A DNA stretch of 64,000 bases from assembly GCF_003725545.1 (NCBI RefSeq), contig NZ_RJLN01000008.1:38056-102055 (forward strand), in the 5' to 3' direction. The stretch is from Micromonospora solifontis (GTDB lineage Bacteria > Actinomycetota > Actinomycetes > Mycobacteriales > Micromonosporaceae). The notes beneath the pieces were generated by a model. That model was not told the origin of the DNA. It searched no databases and saw only the letters and a list, made by a program, of their open reading frames with translations. A program made the translations under genes and the position numbers. This document shows positions 23,781 to 30,957 of the stretch, one piece after another; the first letter of the stretch is position 1, and the number at the start of each line of letters is the position of its first letter.

Positions 23781-24509
23781 TTGACCTCCGTCACCATCAT
23801 CACCGGCGGCAGCCGCGGCATCGGCGCGGCCACCGCCCGCCGGCTCGCCACCGCCGGCCACGACCTCGCCATCGGCTACCGCCGCGACCACACCGCCGCC
23901 AAGGCCGTCCTCGCCGACATCGAGGCCGCCGGCCGCCGCGGCGTCGCCGTCCCCGCCGACACCACCGACCCCGACCAGGTGCAACGCCTCTTCGACGCCG
24001 CCGCCGACCTCGGCCCCCTCACCGGCCTGGTCAACAACGCCGGCATCACCAGCCCGATCGGCCCCTTCACCGACCTGCGCCCCGACGACCTGCGCCAGGT
24101 CGTCGACGTCAACCTCATCGGGTACGTCCTCTGCGCCCAACAGGCCGCCCGCCGAATGACCAGCGGCGGCGCCATCGTCAACGTCTCCTCCGCCGCCGCC
24201 ACCCTCGGCAGCCCCGGCGAATACATCCACTACGCCGCCGTCAAGGCCGCCACCGACACCCTCACCGTCGGCCTGGCCAAGGAACTCGCCCCCCGCGGCA
24301 TCCGCGTCAACGCCGTCGCCCCCGGCATCATCCGCACCGACATCCACGCCGTCTCCGGCGTCCCCGACCGCCCCGACACCGCCGCCGGGCGCATCCCCCT
24401 CGGCCGCGCCGGCGAACCCGACGAGATCGCCGGCGCCATCGCCTTCCTCCTCGGCCCCGACGCCACCTACACCACCGGCGCCGTCCTGCGCATCGCCGGC
24501 GGCCTCTGA
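23781..24509 (+). CDS. SDR-family oxidoreductase (FabG-like)
   Basis: A 242-residue classical SDR. Its motifs are TGGSRGIG (cofactor), VNNAGITS (N-A-G), Ser in VNVSSAAATLG, and Y-x-x-x-K in YAAVKAATDTLTVGLAKELAPRGIRVNAVAPGIIRT. The end is FLLGPDATYTTGAVLRIAGGL. Arg and lysine residues after beta 2 (GYRRDHTAAK) favour NADPH. It is closest in style to 3-oxoacyl-ACP reductase or sugar dehydrogenase-like enzymes; the substrate is unknown. The start is a TTG at 23781 behind GGGGAGCGGGCA. Confidence 0.85.
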   Translation: MTSVTIITGGSRGIGAATARRLATAGHDLAIGYRRDHTAAKAVLADIEAAGRRGVAVPADTTDPDQVQRLFDAAADLGPLTGLVNNAGITSPIGPFTDLRPDDLRQVVDVNLIGYVLCAQQAARRMTSGGAIVNVSSAAATLGSPGEYIHYAAVKAATDTLTVGLAKELAPRGIRVNAVAPGIIRTDIHAVSGVPDRPDTAAGRIPLGRAGEPDEIAGAIAFLLGPDATYTTGAVLRIAGGL

Positions 24510-24543
24510 CCCGCAGCCCCACCATGCTCGCCCGGTAAACCGT

Positions 24544-24573
24544 TTGATCCCTCGTCGCGCCCTCCCATAGGTT
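24544..24573 (+). promoter_or_regulatory. Promoter of the DUF1062 leader transcript
   Basis: TTGATC (24544-24549) and TAGGTT (24568-24573) with an 18-bp spacer make a reasonable -35/-10 pair in an AT-richer patch after the SDR gene. The transcript would start near 24580 and carry a 5' leader of about 190 nt. Confidence 0.45.
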
Positions 24574-24613
24574 GCCTACGGCCCGTCGCCGTGAGAACAG
24601 AGGACAAAACCGC

Positions 24614-24634
24614 ATGACCCCGCCTGCTCTCTAG
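24614..24634 (+). CDS. Six-codon upstream ORF in the DUF1062 leader
   Basis: ATG-ACC-CCG-CCT-GCT-CTC-TAG (MTPPAL) follows AGAGGA at a spacing of nine bases, a good ribosome site. Its stop codon lies in the 5' strand of the leader's closing stem. A ribosome on it would keep that stem open, so it could serve translational attenuation. Confidence 0.4.
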   Translation: MTPPAL

Positions 24635-24759
24635 ACCTGACACCTTTCCGCTCACCGGTAGCCGACGCTCCCGTCGGTTCCGCCGGGCTGCCCTGCTGCG
24701 CCCGGTCATACCGCGTCTGAGGCCGCGCGCAATTCGGCCTCGTGTCAGGTCCAAAGAGA
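24628..24759 (+). ncRNA. Multi-branched structured leader RNA upstream of DUF1062
   Basis: The outer stem pairs 24634-24643 (GACCTGACAC) with 24742-24751 (GTGTCAGGTC), ten perfect pairs. It extends by TCTCT (24628-24632) with AGAGA (24755-24759) across a small internal loop. Inside are three hairpins: CCGAC/GTCGG (24662-24677), CCGGGC/GCCCGG (24683-24705) and GAGGCCG/CGGCCTC (24719-24741). The last abuts the closing stem. The 3' end of the outer stem contains the purine-rich AGAGA next to the ribosome site of the GTG at 24770. This looks like a riboswitch or attenuator. It matches no RNA family that I recognise. Confidence 0.5.
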
Positions 24760-24769
24760 TCAGGTCATC

Positions 24770-25330
24770 GTGTCTTCACAACCTCATACCGTGCTGCCCT
24801 GGGTCGTTCGCCGCACCAGGCTGCCCCTGCTGTCATCGCGATGCCCGGACTGCCGGTCCGAGTCGGCCACCACCGGCGAAGGCAGGTTCCGCGTCAACGC
24901 CAACGGCAAACTGCTGGACGTGTGGCTGCTGGTCCGCTGCGTGTCCTGCGACCGGACGAGCAAGCTCACCGTGCACGAGCGAGCGAAGGTCAGCTCCTTT
25001 GATCCGGCTGAGCTCCACGGCTACCACGTCAACGACCCGGAACTGGTGGCGTCCAGGCTGTTGGATCCACTGCTCGCCCGGCGCAACCACTTCACCCTCG
25101 ACTGGACGGGCGCCTGGCGGCTGGACACCCCGCCGACCCGGCCCGACGAGGCGTGGCCCGCCCAGGTCGAGGTCACCTTCGCAGATCCCGTACCGGTACG
25201 CCCCGAACGGCTCATCGCGCACGGACTCGACCTCAGCAGGAACCAGGTACTACGCCGGATCAAGTGCGACATCCCACTGCGCCGTACCACCAGCGCCGGA
25301 TTCACCTTCCTGGTGATGGCCGGGGACTGA
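24770..25330 (+). CDS. DUF1062 protein with zinc-ribbon-like cysteines
   Basis: A 186-residue protein assigned to DUF1062 from its layout. The N-terminal ribbon has CPDC (about residue 25) and CVSC (about 58) pairs, likely to bind zinc, with DVWLLVRCVSCDRTSKLTVHER between and after. The middle section is VSSFDPAELHGYHVNDPELVASRLLDPLL. The C-terminal part includes IAHGLDLSRNQVLRRIKCDIPLRR. The function is not known. GTG 24770 is the start and its ribosome site abuts the leader RNA stem. Regulation by the leader (uORF plus fold) is likely. Confidence 0.75.
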   Translation: MSSQPHTVLPWVVRRTRLPLLSSRCPDCRSESATTGEGRFRVNANGKLLDVWLLVRCVSCDRTSKLTVHERAKVSSFDPAELHGYHVNDPELVASRLLDPLLARRNHFTLDWTGAWRLDTPPTRPDEAWPAQVEVTFADPVPVRPERLIAHGLDLSRNQVLRRIKCDIPLRRTTSAGFTFLVMAGD

Positions 25331-25385
25331 CCGAGATGATGCCGGGCGGGCCACCCGCCCGCCCGGCACCGACCCACCGCGACCG

Positions 25386-25898
25386 GGCATCCCCGCCGGC
25401 GACCTCCTCCTGCGCCCCTGGCAGCCCTCGGACCTGCCCGCCGTCCGCACCGCCTACACCGACCCGGACATCCGCCGCTGGCACTGCCGCACCATGACCG
25501 ACGACGAGGCCCACGCCTGGCTCACCGCCTGGCCGCGCCGCTGGCAGGCCGAGACCGCCGCCGGCTGGGCCGTCACCGACCCCACCGGCGTCCTCGGCCA
25601 GATCAGCCTCCGCGAGATCGACCTCACCGAAGGCCAGGGGGAGGTGTCGTACTGGGTGCTGCCCGCCGCCCGCGGCCGCCACGTCGCCGCCCGCGCCCTG
25701 ACCGCCCTCACCACCTGGAGCTTCCAGCAGGCCGGCCTGCACCGCGTCTGGCTGCGCCACTCCACCGCCAACCCGGCCTCCTGCCGGGTGGCGCGGCGCG
25801 CCGGCCTGCCCGCCGAGGGCACCAACCGCGGCGCCGCGCGGCACGCCGACGGCTGGCACGACATGCACCTGCACGCCCGGCTGCGCACCGACAGCTGA
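25386..25898 (+). CDS. GNAT-family N-acetyltransferase, start unresolved
   Basis: A RimJ/RimL-like GNAT: GDLLLRPWQPSDLPAVRTAYTDPDIRRWH (beta 1-alpha 1), then WAVTDPTGVLGQISLREIDLTEGQGEVSYWVLPAARGRHVAARALTALTTWSFQQAGLHRVWLRHSTANPASCRVARRAGL. The CoA loop reads A-R-G-R-H-V. No start codon exists in frame before the Met at 25494, which would delete the first strand and helix. An ATG-ATG at 25336 lies one frame off, so a one-base indel between 25336 and 25390 would restore a normal gene. It follows DUF1062 closely. Confidence 0.65.
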   Translation, partial: GIPAGDLLLRPWQPSDLPAVRTAYTDPDIRRWHCRTMTDDEAHAWLTAWPRRWQAETAAGWAVTDPTGVLGQISLREIDLTEGQGEVSYWVLPAARGRHVAARALTALTTWSFQQAGLHRVWLRHSTANPASCRVARRAGLPAEGTNRGAARHADGWHDMHLHARLRTDS

Positions 25899-25940
25899 CC
25901 GGCCACCACCAGCCGATACGGTGGATGCGACGATGGGCCG

Positions 25941-26792
25941 GTGAAGATCCTGTCCATCCAGTCCTCGGTCGCCTACGGCTACGTCGGCAACTCCGCCGCC
26001 GCGTTCCCGCTGCAACGGCTCGGGCACGAGATCTGGCCGGTGCTGACCGTGCACTTCTCCAACCACACGGGATACGGCGCGTGGCGCGGGCCCCTGCTGG
26101 CACCGGGCGACGTGGCCGACGTCATCACCGGCATCGAGGACCGCGGCGTGCTCGGCGACGCCGACGCGATCCTCTCCGGCTACCAGGGCGACCCGGCGAT
26201 GGGCGCGGTGATCCTCGACGCGGTCGACCGGGTGAAGGCGCTCAATCCCGAGGCCGTCTACTGCTGCGACCCGGTGATGGGCGACGTCGGGCGCGGCATG
26301 TTCGTCCGCCCCGGCATCCCGGAGTACCTGCGCGACACCGTCGTGCCACGCGCCGACATCATCACCCCGAACCAGTTCGAACTGGAGTTCCTGGCCGGCC
26401 GCACCACGAACACCCTCGACGACCTGCTCGCGGCCGTCGACGTGGTACGGGCGACGGGCCCGCGGCACGTGCTGGTCACCAGCGTCCTGCACGGCGACGT
26501 CCCCGAGGGGTCCCTCGAAGTGGTCGCCGTGTCCGACGAGGGCGCCTGGGCGGTGACCACGCCGCTGCTGCCGATCAACCCGAACGGCGGGGGTGACGTC
26601 ACGGCCGCGTTGTACCTGGCCCACCTGCACACCACCGGCTCGCCCGCGACCGCGCTGGAGCGGACCACCAACGCCATCTTCGCCGTCTACGACACGACGC
26701 TCACCGCGGGTACCCGGGAGCTTCAGCTGATCGCCGCGCAGGACGCGATCGCCCACCCGGAGATCCGGTTCGCCGCCCGGCAGGTGCGCTGA
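25941..26792 (+). CDS. pdxY: Pyridoxal kinase
   Basis: A 283-residue ribokinase-fold enzyme of the vitamin B6 salvage pathway (pyridoxal + ATP to PLP). Family blocks are KILSIQSSVAYGYVGNSAAAFPLQRLGHEIWPVLTVHFSNHTGYG, DPVMGDVGRGMFV (metal/ATP site), DIITPNQFELEFLAGR and the anion-hole/catalytic segment INPNGGGDVTAALYLAHL with Asp as base. GTG 25941 gives the standard MKILSIQS-like start. The PLP it makes would serve, among others, the PLP enzyme GcvP. Its last 92 nt are overlapped by an antisense gene. Confidence 0.9.
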   Translation: MKILSIQSSVAYGYVGNSAAAFPLQRLGHEIWPVLTVHFSNHTGYGAWRGPLLAPGDVADVITGIEDRGVLGDADAILSGYQGDPAMGAVILDAVDRVKALNPEAVYCCDPVMGDVGRGMFVRPGIPEYLRDTVVPRADIITPNQFELEFLAGRTTNTLDDLLAAVDVVRATGPRHVLVTSVLHGDVPEGSLEVVAVSDEGAWAVTTPLLPINPNGGGDVTAALYLAHLHTTGSPATALERTTNAIFAVYDTTLTAGTRELQLIAAQDAIAHPEIRFAARQVR

Positions 26793-27138
26793 CCGGCGGC
26801 ATGATCATCTGCCGGCCGTCGGCGGGGGAGAGCGCGTCGTGCACGACAGCACCGCCAGGTCGGTGATCCGGCGGGGCCGCTCGGCGGGGAGCGACGCCGG
26901 TCGGTCCAGGTCGGCCCGCATTGTCCGCGACGAGCCGGCAGGTCGCCTGCTCGTGCTCGTCGAGCTGGGGCTCGACGAGTTCGACGATCCGACCGGGGCG
27001 GTCGTCGGGGTCGTGCCGGAGCACGGCGTGGGCGAGTTCGGCGAGGTCCTCCGGGTCGAGCAACAGGTTCCACCGTCGGACGAACGCACCGAGAGCGGTA
27101 ATCGCCCGGAACATCTGCTGCTCATCCGGCTCACTCAT
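26701..27138 (-). CDS. Hypothetical small protein, overlaps pdxY antisense
   Basis: ATG 27138 follows GGAGGCCGCG and encodes 145 residues. The N-terminal 70 (SEPDEQQMFRAITALGAFVRRWNLLLDPEDLAELAHAVLRHDPDDRPGRIVELVEPQLDEHEQATCRLVADNA) look like a genuine, mostly helical acidic domain. After that the sequence turns into Pro/Arg/Gly-rich low-complexity text. The frame runs 92 nt into the 3' end of pdxY on the opposite strand, so the true end may lie earlier or have drifted by an indel. The function is unknown. Confidence 0.5.
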   Translation of the reverse strand: MSEPDEQQMFRAITALGAFVRRWNLLLDPEDLAELAHAVLRHDPDDRPGRIVELVEPQLDEHEQATCRLVADNAGRPGPTGVAPRRAAPPDHRPGGAVVHDALSPADGRQMIMPPVSAPAGRRTGSPGGRSRPARRSAEAPGYPR

Positions 27139-27182
27139 CGCGGCCTCCAGGCGCGCAGACCGCTCCCGCACTCGTCCCCGCC

Positions 27183-27212
27183 GGGATTCGATAATCTACA
27201 TTATGTCAAGTA
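27183..27212. repeat. dif-like inverted-arm site 1
   Basis: ATTCGATAA - TCTACA - TTATGTCAA: two arms ending in ATAA and starting with TTAT around a 6-bp centre. The Xer target dif has the layout CATAA-N6-TTATG, and the right arm TTATGTCAA is close to the XerD arm TTATGTTAA. It overlaps the 3' end of the gene at 27201-27791. It is also AT-rich enough to be a promoter (TTGACATAAT on the minus strand) for the 27138 gene. Confidence 0.35.
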
Positions 27213-27791
27213 GCGGGGATGCGGCCCTCCTCCGGCGAGCTCCAGCGGGGCGGTGATCCGCACCCAGGCGTCGACCCGGGCGAGAAAGCCCGACAGGTCC
27301 GCCTGCGCGGAGCGCAGCAGCTCCGCCAGGCGCGGCCGGCTCAGCTCCACGTACGGGCCGCGCGGCTGCGGTCCGCCGTGCTGCCATACGCGCAGCAGGT
27401 CACCCTCGACCTCGACCCGCGGTCCGGGATCGTGGCCCAGCCAGGGCGTCCCGCCGTCGAGGGCCGCCGTCCACTCCCGCCAGTCCTCCAGGCCCGCGCA
27501 GCAGCCTGGTGACACGGTCGCCCCGGTGTCGCGGTCGTCCAGCCGCAGTCCCCCGGCGACGAGCAGCAGCTCTTCCCGCAGCAGGCCGTCCACCAGCTCG
27601 TCACGGCCAGCGGGTGGCTCGACATCGACGTGGGCGGCGAGGCACGCGAGGAACAGCTCGACCTCCTGCGCCGCGCACCCGCCGTGCAGCGTGAGCCACC
27701 ATCCGGGCGTCGGCGTGCGCGTCGGCCACCGTCGTGCCGGGTCGACGTCGGGCACCTCGACGACGGGCCGCAGGGTCAGCATGGCCGTCAT
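27201..27791 (-). CDS. Hypothetical protein between two dif-like sites
   Basis: A 196-residue soluble acidic protein, start ATG 27791 (or the in-frame ATG at 27782). Recognisable text: PGWWLTLHGGCAAQEVELFLACLAAHVDVEPPAGRDELVDGLLREELLLVAGGLRLDD, then GPYVELSRPRLAELLRSAQADLSGFLARVDAWV. I do not recognise a family. Each end of the gene coincides with a dif-like site (27183-27212 and 27841-27872), and a tyrosine recombinase gene starts within the second, so it may be a recombination cassette cargo. Codon use is like that of its neighbours. Confidence 0.6.
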   Translation of the reverse strand: MTAMLTLRPVVEVPDVDPARRWPTRTPTPGWWLTLHGGCAAQEVELFLACLAAHVDVEPPAGRDELVDGLLREELLLVAGGLRLDDRDTGATVSPGCCAGLEDWREWTAALDGGTPWLGHDPGPRVEVEGDLLRVWQHGGPQPRGPYVELSRPRLAELLRSAQADLSGFLARVDAWVRITAPLELAGGGPHPRYLT

Positions 27792-27840
27792 TCCATCGGG
27801 TTGGCCCGCTTCCCTGCCGCCCCCTCTGGCCAAAACATGA

Positions 27841-27872
27841 GAATCATGCATAATATCCCTTATGCATGACAA
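27841..27872. repeat. dif-like site 2 / palindrome over the recombinase start
   Basis: TCATGCATAA - TATCCC - TTATGCATGA is a perfect 10-bp inverted repeat (27844-27869) with a 6-bp centre. The inner part CATAA-N6-TTATG is exactly that of Xer dif sites. It contains the recombinase start codon (ATG 27862) and a possible -10 (CATAAT, 27849-27854), so it may equally be an autoregulatory operator on a leaderless promoter. Confidence 0.55.
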
Positions 27873-28857
27873 AACGGGCGAATCGGTAGAGCGGTTGATC
27901 GAGGAGTTCCTGACCGACCGGGCGACCCGCAAGCCCTCCCCCCACACCCTCGCGGCGTACCGGCGGGACCTGACCACGGTCGCGGCGCTGACCGGCCCGG
28001 ACGGGACCACTCCCCTCCCCCTCGACCAGGTGCCGGTCACCGCCCTGTCCCCCCGGGTCATGCGGGCGGCGTTCGCGCGGTTCGCCGCTCCCCGTGCCGC
28101 CGCCTCTGTCCACCGTGCCTGGTCCACCTGGAACATCTTCTTCACGTTCCTGGTCGCCGAGGGCGTCGTACCGGGAAACCCGATGCCGGCGGTGGGGCGC
28201 CCCCGTGCCCCGCTCCCCCGCCCCAAGCCGCTGCGCGGCGAGGAGACCCCGGAGGAACTCCTCGCGGCGGTGGCAAGCGAGACGGGCCGGCAGCGCGACC
28301 CGTGGCCGGAGCGCGACCTGGCGGTGCTGGCCCTCGCGCTGTGCGCCGGGCTGCGCCTGTCCGAGCTGCTGGCGCTGCGGGTGGCTTCGGTCGCCGGCCG
28401 CGCCGGTGAGCGGCGGGTGGACGTGGCCGGTAAGGGCGGGCGGCCGCGGACGGTGCCGATCGAGGCGGGCGTGGACCGGGTCGTGGCGGACTATCTGGAC
28501 AGCCGCCGGCGGCGGTTCGGGGCGCGCAGCGTACGGCCGGACTCGCCGCTGCTGGTGGACCGGCGGGGAGAGCCGCTGCGTCGCGGTGGCCTGCAGTATC
28601 TGGTGGAGTCGTGCTACCGGCGGGCGGGCATCGGTGACCGGGTGCCCAGGGGCGCGCGGTTGCACGCGCTGCGGCACACCTTCGCCACGCGGTTGGCGGA
28701 GGACGGGGCGAGCGCGGCGGAGATCATGCGGTTGCTGGGGCACGCGTCGTTGGCGTCGTCGCAGGCGTACATCGAGGTGACGGCGGGACAGCAGCGTGCG
28801 GCGGTGCGGTCGAACCGGACCAACCAGGCGGTGGCGCGGCTGGTGGGTGGTGGTTGA
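27862..28857 (+). CDS. Tyrosine recombinase (XerC/D-like)
   Basis: A 331-residue recombinase. The SAM-like N-terminal domain is SVERLIEEFLTDRATRKPSPHTLAAYRRDL. The catalytic residues are Arg in AGLRLSELLAL, Lys in VAGKGGRPRTVP, H-x-x-R in LHALRHTFATRLAEDG, His in LLGHASLASS and nucleophile Tyr in SQAYIEV. No ribosome site precedes ATG 27862, and a -10 (CATAAT) ends eight bases before it, so translation is probably leaderless. The start sits inside a dif-like palindrome. No phage or conjugation genes are nearby. Confidence 0.85.
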   Translation: MHDKTGESVERLIEEFLTDRATRKPSPHTLAAYRRDLTTVAALTGPDGTTPLPLDQVPVTALSPRVMRAAFARFAAPRAAASVHRAWSTWNIFFTFLVAEGVVPGNPMPAVGRPRAPLPRPKPLRGEETPEELLAAVASETGRQRDPWPERDLAVLALALCAGLRLSELLALRVASVAGRAGERRVDVAGKGGRPRTVPIEAGVDRVVADYLDSRRRRFGARSVRPDSPLLVDRRGEPLRRGGLQYLVESCYRRAGIGDRVPRGARLHALRHTFATRLAEDGASAAEIMRLLGHASLASSQAYIEVTAGQQRAAVRSNRTNQAVARLVGGG

Positions 28858-29040
28858 CCGCGGATCGGCGGTGCCGAGCGGATGGTGTGCTGGCGAGGTG
28901 GCGGGCGGTGGCGGATGCGATCGCGCGGCGGGGTGTGGGAGGCTGAGGCGGACGCGACTGGCGGCACGGGGATGGCAGCAACCATCGGGGAGCTTCGTCG
29001 CGGGGGTCGACCGCCTGGGCCTCCGTGGTCGGGGTGTGGC

Positions 29041-29919
29041 ATGTCTTCTTCGGGTACGACGGCTCGGCTGCTGCCCGGTGGTCCGGTGGCGCAGCAGGTG
29101 TTGGCGGAGGTCGCGGATCAGGTGGCGGCGTTGCGGTCGGCGGGGGTGACGCCGGCGCTGGCGACGGTGCTGGTGGGTGATGACGACGCGAGCGCGGGGT
29201 ACATCCGGATCAAGCAGCGGCAGGCGGCGGAGTTGGGGTTCGATTCGCCGCATGTGCATCTGCCGGCGTCGGCGTCGCAGGCGGATCTGCACGCGGTGCT
29301 GGCGGACTTCAACGCCGACAGGGGTGTGCACGGGGTGTTGGTGCAGTATCCGATCCCGGGGCGGCTGGATTACGACCGGGCGTTGTCGGTGCTGGATCCG
29401 GACAAGGACGTCGACGGCATGCATCCGGTGAACATGGGCCGGTTGGCGTTGGGGCTGCCGGGCCCGCTGCCGTGTACGCCGGCGGGGATCGAGGCGTTGC
29501 TGGCGTTTCACGGGGTGCCGGTGGCCGGGCGTGAGGTGGTGATCCTCGGTCGGGGTGCGACGTTGGGTCGGCCGTTGGCGATGTTGCTGGCGCAGAAGCG
29601 GCCGAGCGCGAACGCGGCGGTAACGGTGGTGCACACGGGGGTGGCGGACTGGCCGCGGTACACCCGGCGGGCGGAGATCCTGGTGGCGGCGGCGGGGGTG
29701 CCGGGGATCGTGCGGCCGGAGCATGTGCGTCCGGGTGCGGTGGTGGTCGGCGGCGGCGTGCGGTACGAGGGGCGGCGGCTGCTGCCGGACGTGGATGAGC
29801 GGTGTGCCGAGGTGGCGGGGGCGATCACGCCACGGGTCGGTGGGGTGGGTCCGACGACGGTGGCGATGTTGTTCCGTAATGCGGTGCGGGCGGCGCAGCG
29901 GGCGGCCGGGTTGGGTTGA
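29041..29919 (+). CDS. folD: FolD-family methylene-tetrahydrofolate dehydrogenase/cyclohydrolase
   Basis: A 292-residue protein of the FolD family, which interconverts methylene-, methenyl- and formyl-tetrahydrofolate with NADP. The catalytic Y-x-x-x-K is YIRIKQRQAAELG. Gln is in GVLVQYPIP and Asp in DVDGMHPVNMGRLALG. The acceptor loop is PCTPAGIEALL and the cofactor loop GRGATLGRPLAMLL. Two usual blocks are altered: the VxDVGxN stretch reads VVVGGGVRYEG, and TPVPGGVGPMT reads TPRVGGVGPTT. It may therefore be a divergent second copy. ATG 29041 is preferred; earlier in-frame codons are not folate-enzyme-like. Confidence 0.8.
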   Translation: MSSSGTTARLLPGGPVAQQVLAEVADQVAALRSAGVTPALATVLVGDDDASAGYIRIKQRQAAELGFDSPHVHLPASASQADLHAVLADFNADRGVHGVLVQYPIPGRLDYDRALSVLDPDKDVDGMHPVNMGRLALGLPGPLPCTPAGIEALLAFHGVPVAGREVVILGRGATLGRPLAMLLAQKRPSANAAVTVVHTGVADWPRYTRRAEILVAAAGVPGIVRPEHVRPGAVVVGGGVRYEGRRLLPDVDERCAEVAGAITPRVGGVGPTTVAMLFRNAVRAAQRAAGLG

Positions 29920-29925
29920 GGCTGG

Positions 29926-30957
29926 TCACGCGGTGGTGACGGGGCGGCCCAGCCAGGTGGAGAGCCAGTCGAAGGCGGGTGCTTCGACGGCGCGCCAGGT
30001 GGACGGGTTGTGGCCGCCCCCGTCGACGTAGCTGGTGGTGAGGGAGATGGGGGCGCGGGCGAGTCGGCTCAGGGCCCGGGTGTCGCGTAGCGCGTTGTGG
30101 TCGGCGCGGCCGCAGGACAGGTAGAGGGCGACGGCGGGGCGGGGCAGGTGTTGCAGCCGCCAGATGTCGTTGTTGAGGGTGTGTTCGGTGCCGTCGCCGA
30201 TGGTGAGGCCGGGTTCGGCGTAGCCGGAGAGGCTGGCGGCTGCGGCGTACCGGTCGGGGTGGCGCAGGAGCAGGTTGGTGGCGCAGTAGCCGCCGGCGGA
30301 CAGGCCGGTGAGGCCCCAGGCGTTGCGGTTGGCGCGTGCCCGCAGGTGGGTGTTGGTCCAGGCGGGCACGTCGACGGTGAGGAAGGTTTCGCTCTGCGGG
30401 CCGTGGGTGAGGTTGACGCATTCGGTGTCGACCATGGTGTTGGGTGTCTGGTAGGGAAACAGCACGATGGTGGGGGCCATCCGGCCGGCGGCGATCTCCC
30501 GGTCGAGGTGGCCGGGGGCGTCGAGCAGTTGCAGCCAGCCGGCGGGTGAGCCGGGGTAGCCGTGCAGTGCCTCGATGACGGGGAAGCGCTGCTTCGGGTG
30601 GGTGTCGTAGGCGGCCGGCAGGTAGACGTACATGGGCAGGTTGAGGCCGCTGGCGGTGCCGGGGACGGTGACGGTGACGACCCGGCCGCCGTGGTGGCCC
30701 TCGGGGGTCGCGGTGGTGGCGGTGGCGGCGTCGGGCCGGCCGAACAGGTCGGCCCAGGTGGTGTAGGTGGCGCTCTGCCGGTTGACCCAGGCCAGCGCGA
30801 CGGTGGCGGTGGTGCTGAGGCAGAGCAGTGCGGTGGCGGCGCGGACGGTGTGTCGTCGCCAGCCGTGCCAGGTGTCCCAGGTGGCGGCGAGGAGCACGGC
30901 GGCCGCGACGGCGAGCGCGACGGCGGTGAGTTCAGTGGGGACGCTGTCGGGTGACAT
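29926..30957 (-). CDS. Membrane-anchored alpha/beta-hydrolase (esterase D / mycolyltransferase type)
   Basis: A 343-residue protein. Two N-terminal hydrophobic segments (about 10-27 and 37-57) precede an extracytoplasmic hydrolase domain. It has YVYLPAAYDTHPKQRFPVIEALHGYPGSPAGW, nucleophile elbow GLSAGGYCA, and a likely His in GGGHNPSTWRAVEAPAFDWL. This resembles the antigen-85/esterase family that acts on cell-envelope esters. It carries VNRQSATYTTWADLF after the second membrane segment, a motif shared with the next gene. Start ATG 30957 lies 26 nt inside the upstream gene, so the two are coupled. Confidence 0.8.
   Translation of the reverse strand: MSPDSVPTELTAVALAVAAAVLLAATWDTWHGWRRHTVRAATALLCLSTTATVALAWVNRQSATYTTWADLFGRPDAATATTATPEGHHGGRVVTVTVPGTASGLNLPMYVYLPAAYDTHPKQRFPVIEALHGYPGSPAGWLQLLDAPGHLDREIAAGRMAPTIVLFPYQTPNTMVDTECVNLTHGPQSETFLTVDVPAWTNTHLRARANRNAWGLTGLSAGGYCATNLLLRHPDRYAAAASLSGYAEPGLTIGDGTEHTLNNDIWRLQHLPRPAVALYLSCGRADHNALRDTRALSRLARAPISLTTSYVDGGGHNPSTWRAVEAPAFDWLSTWLGRPVTTA

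Noticed and set aside
24634..24751. A miniature transposon with 10-bp terminal inverted repeats
   Set aside because: There is no target-site duplication at the ends, and the inside folds into ordered hairpins that abut a ribosome site, so an RNA element is the better reading.
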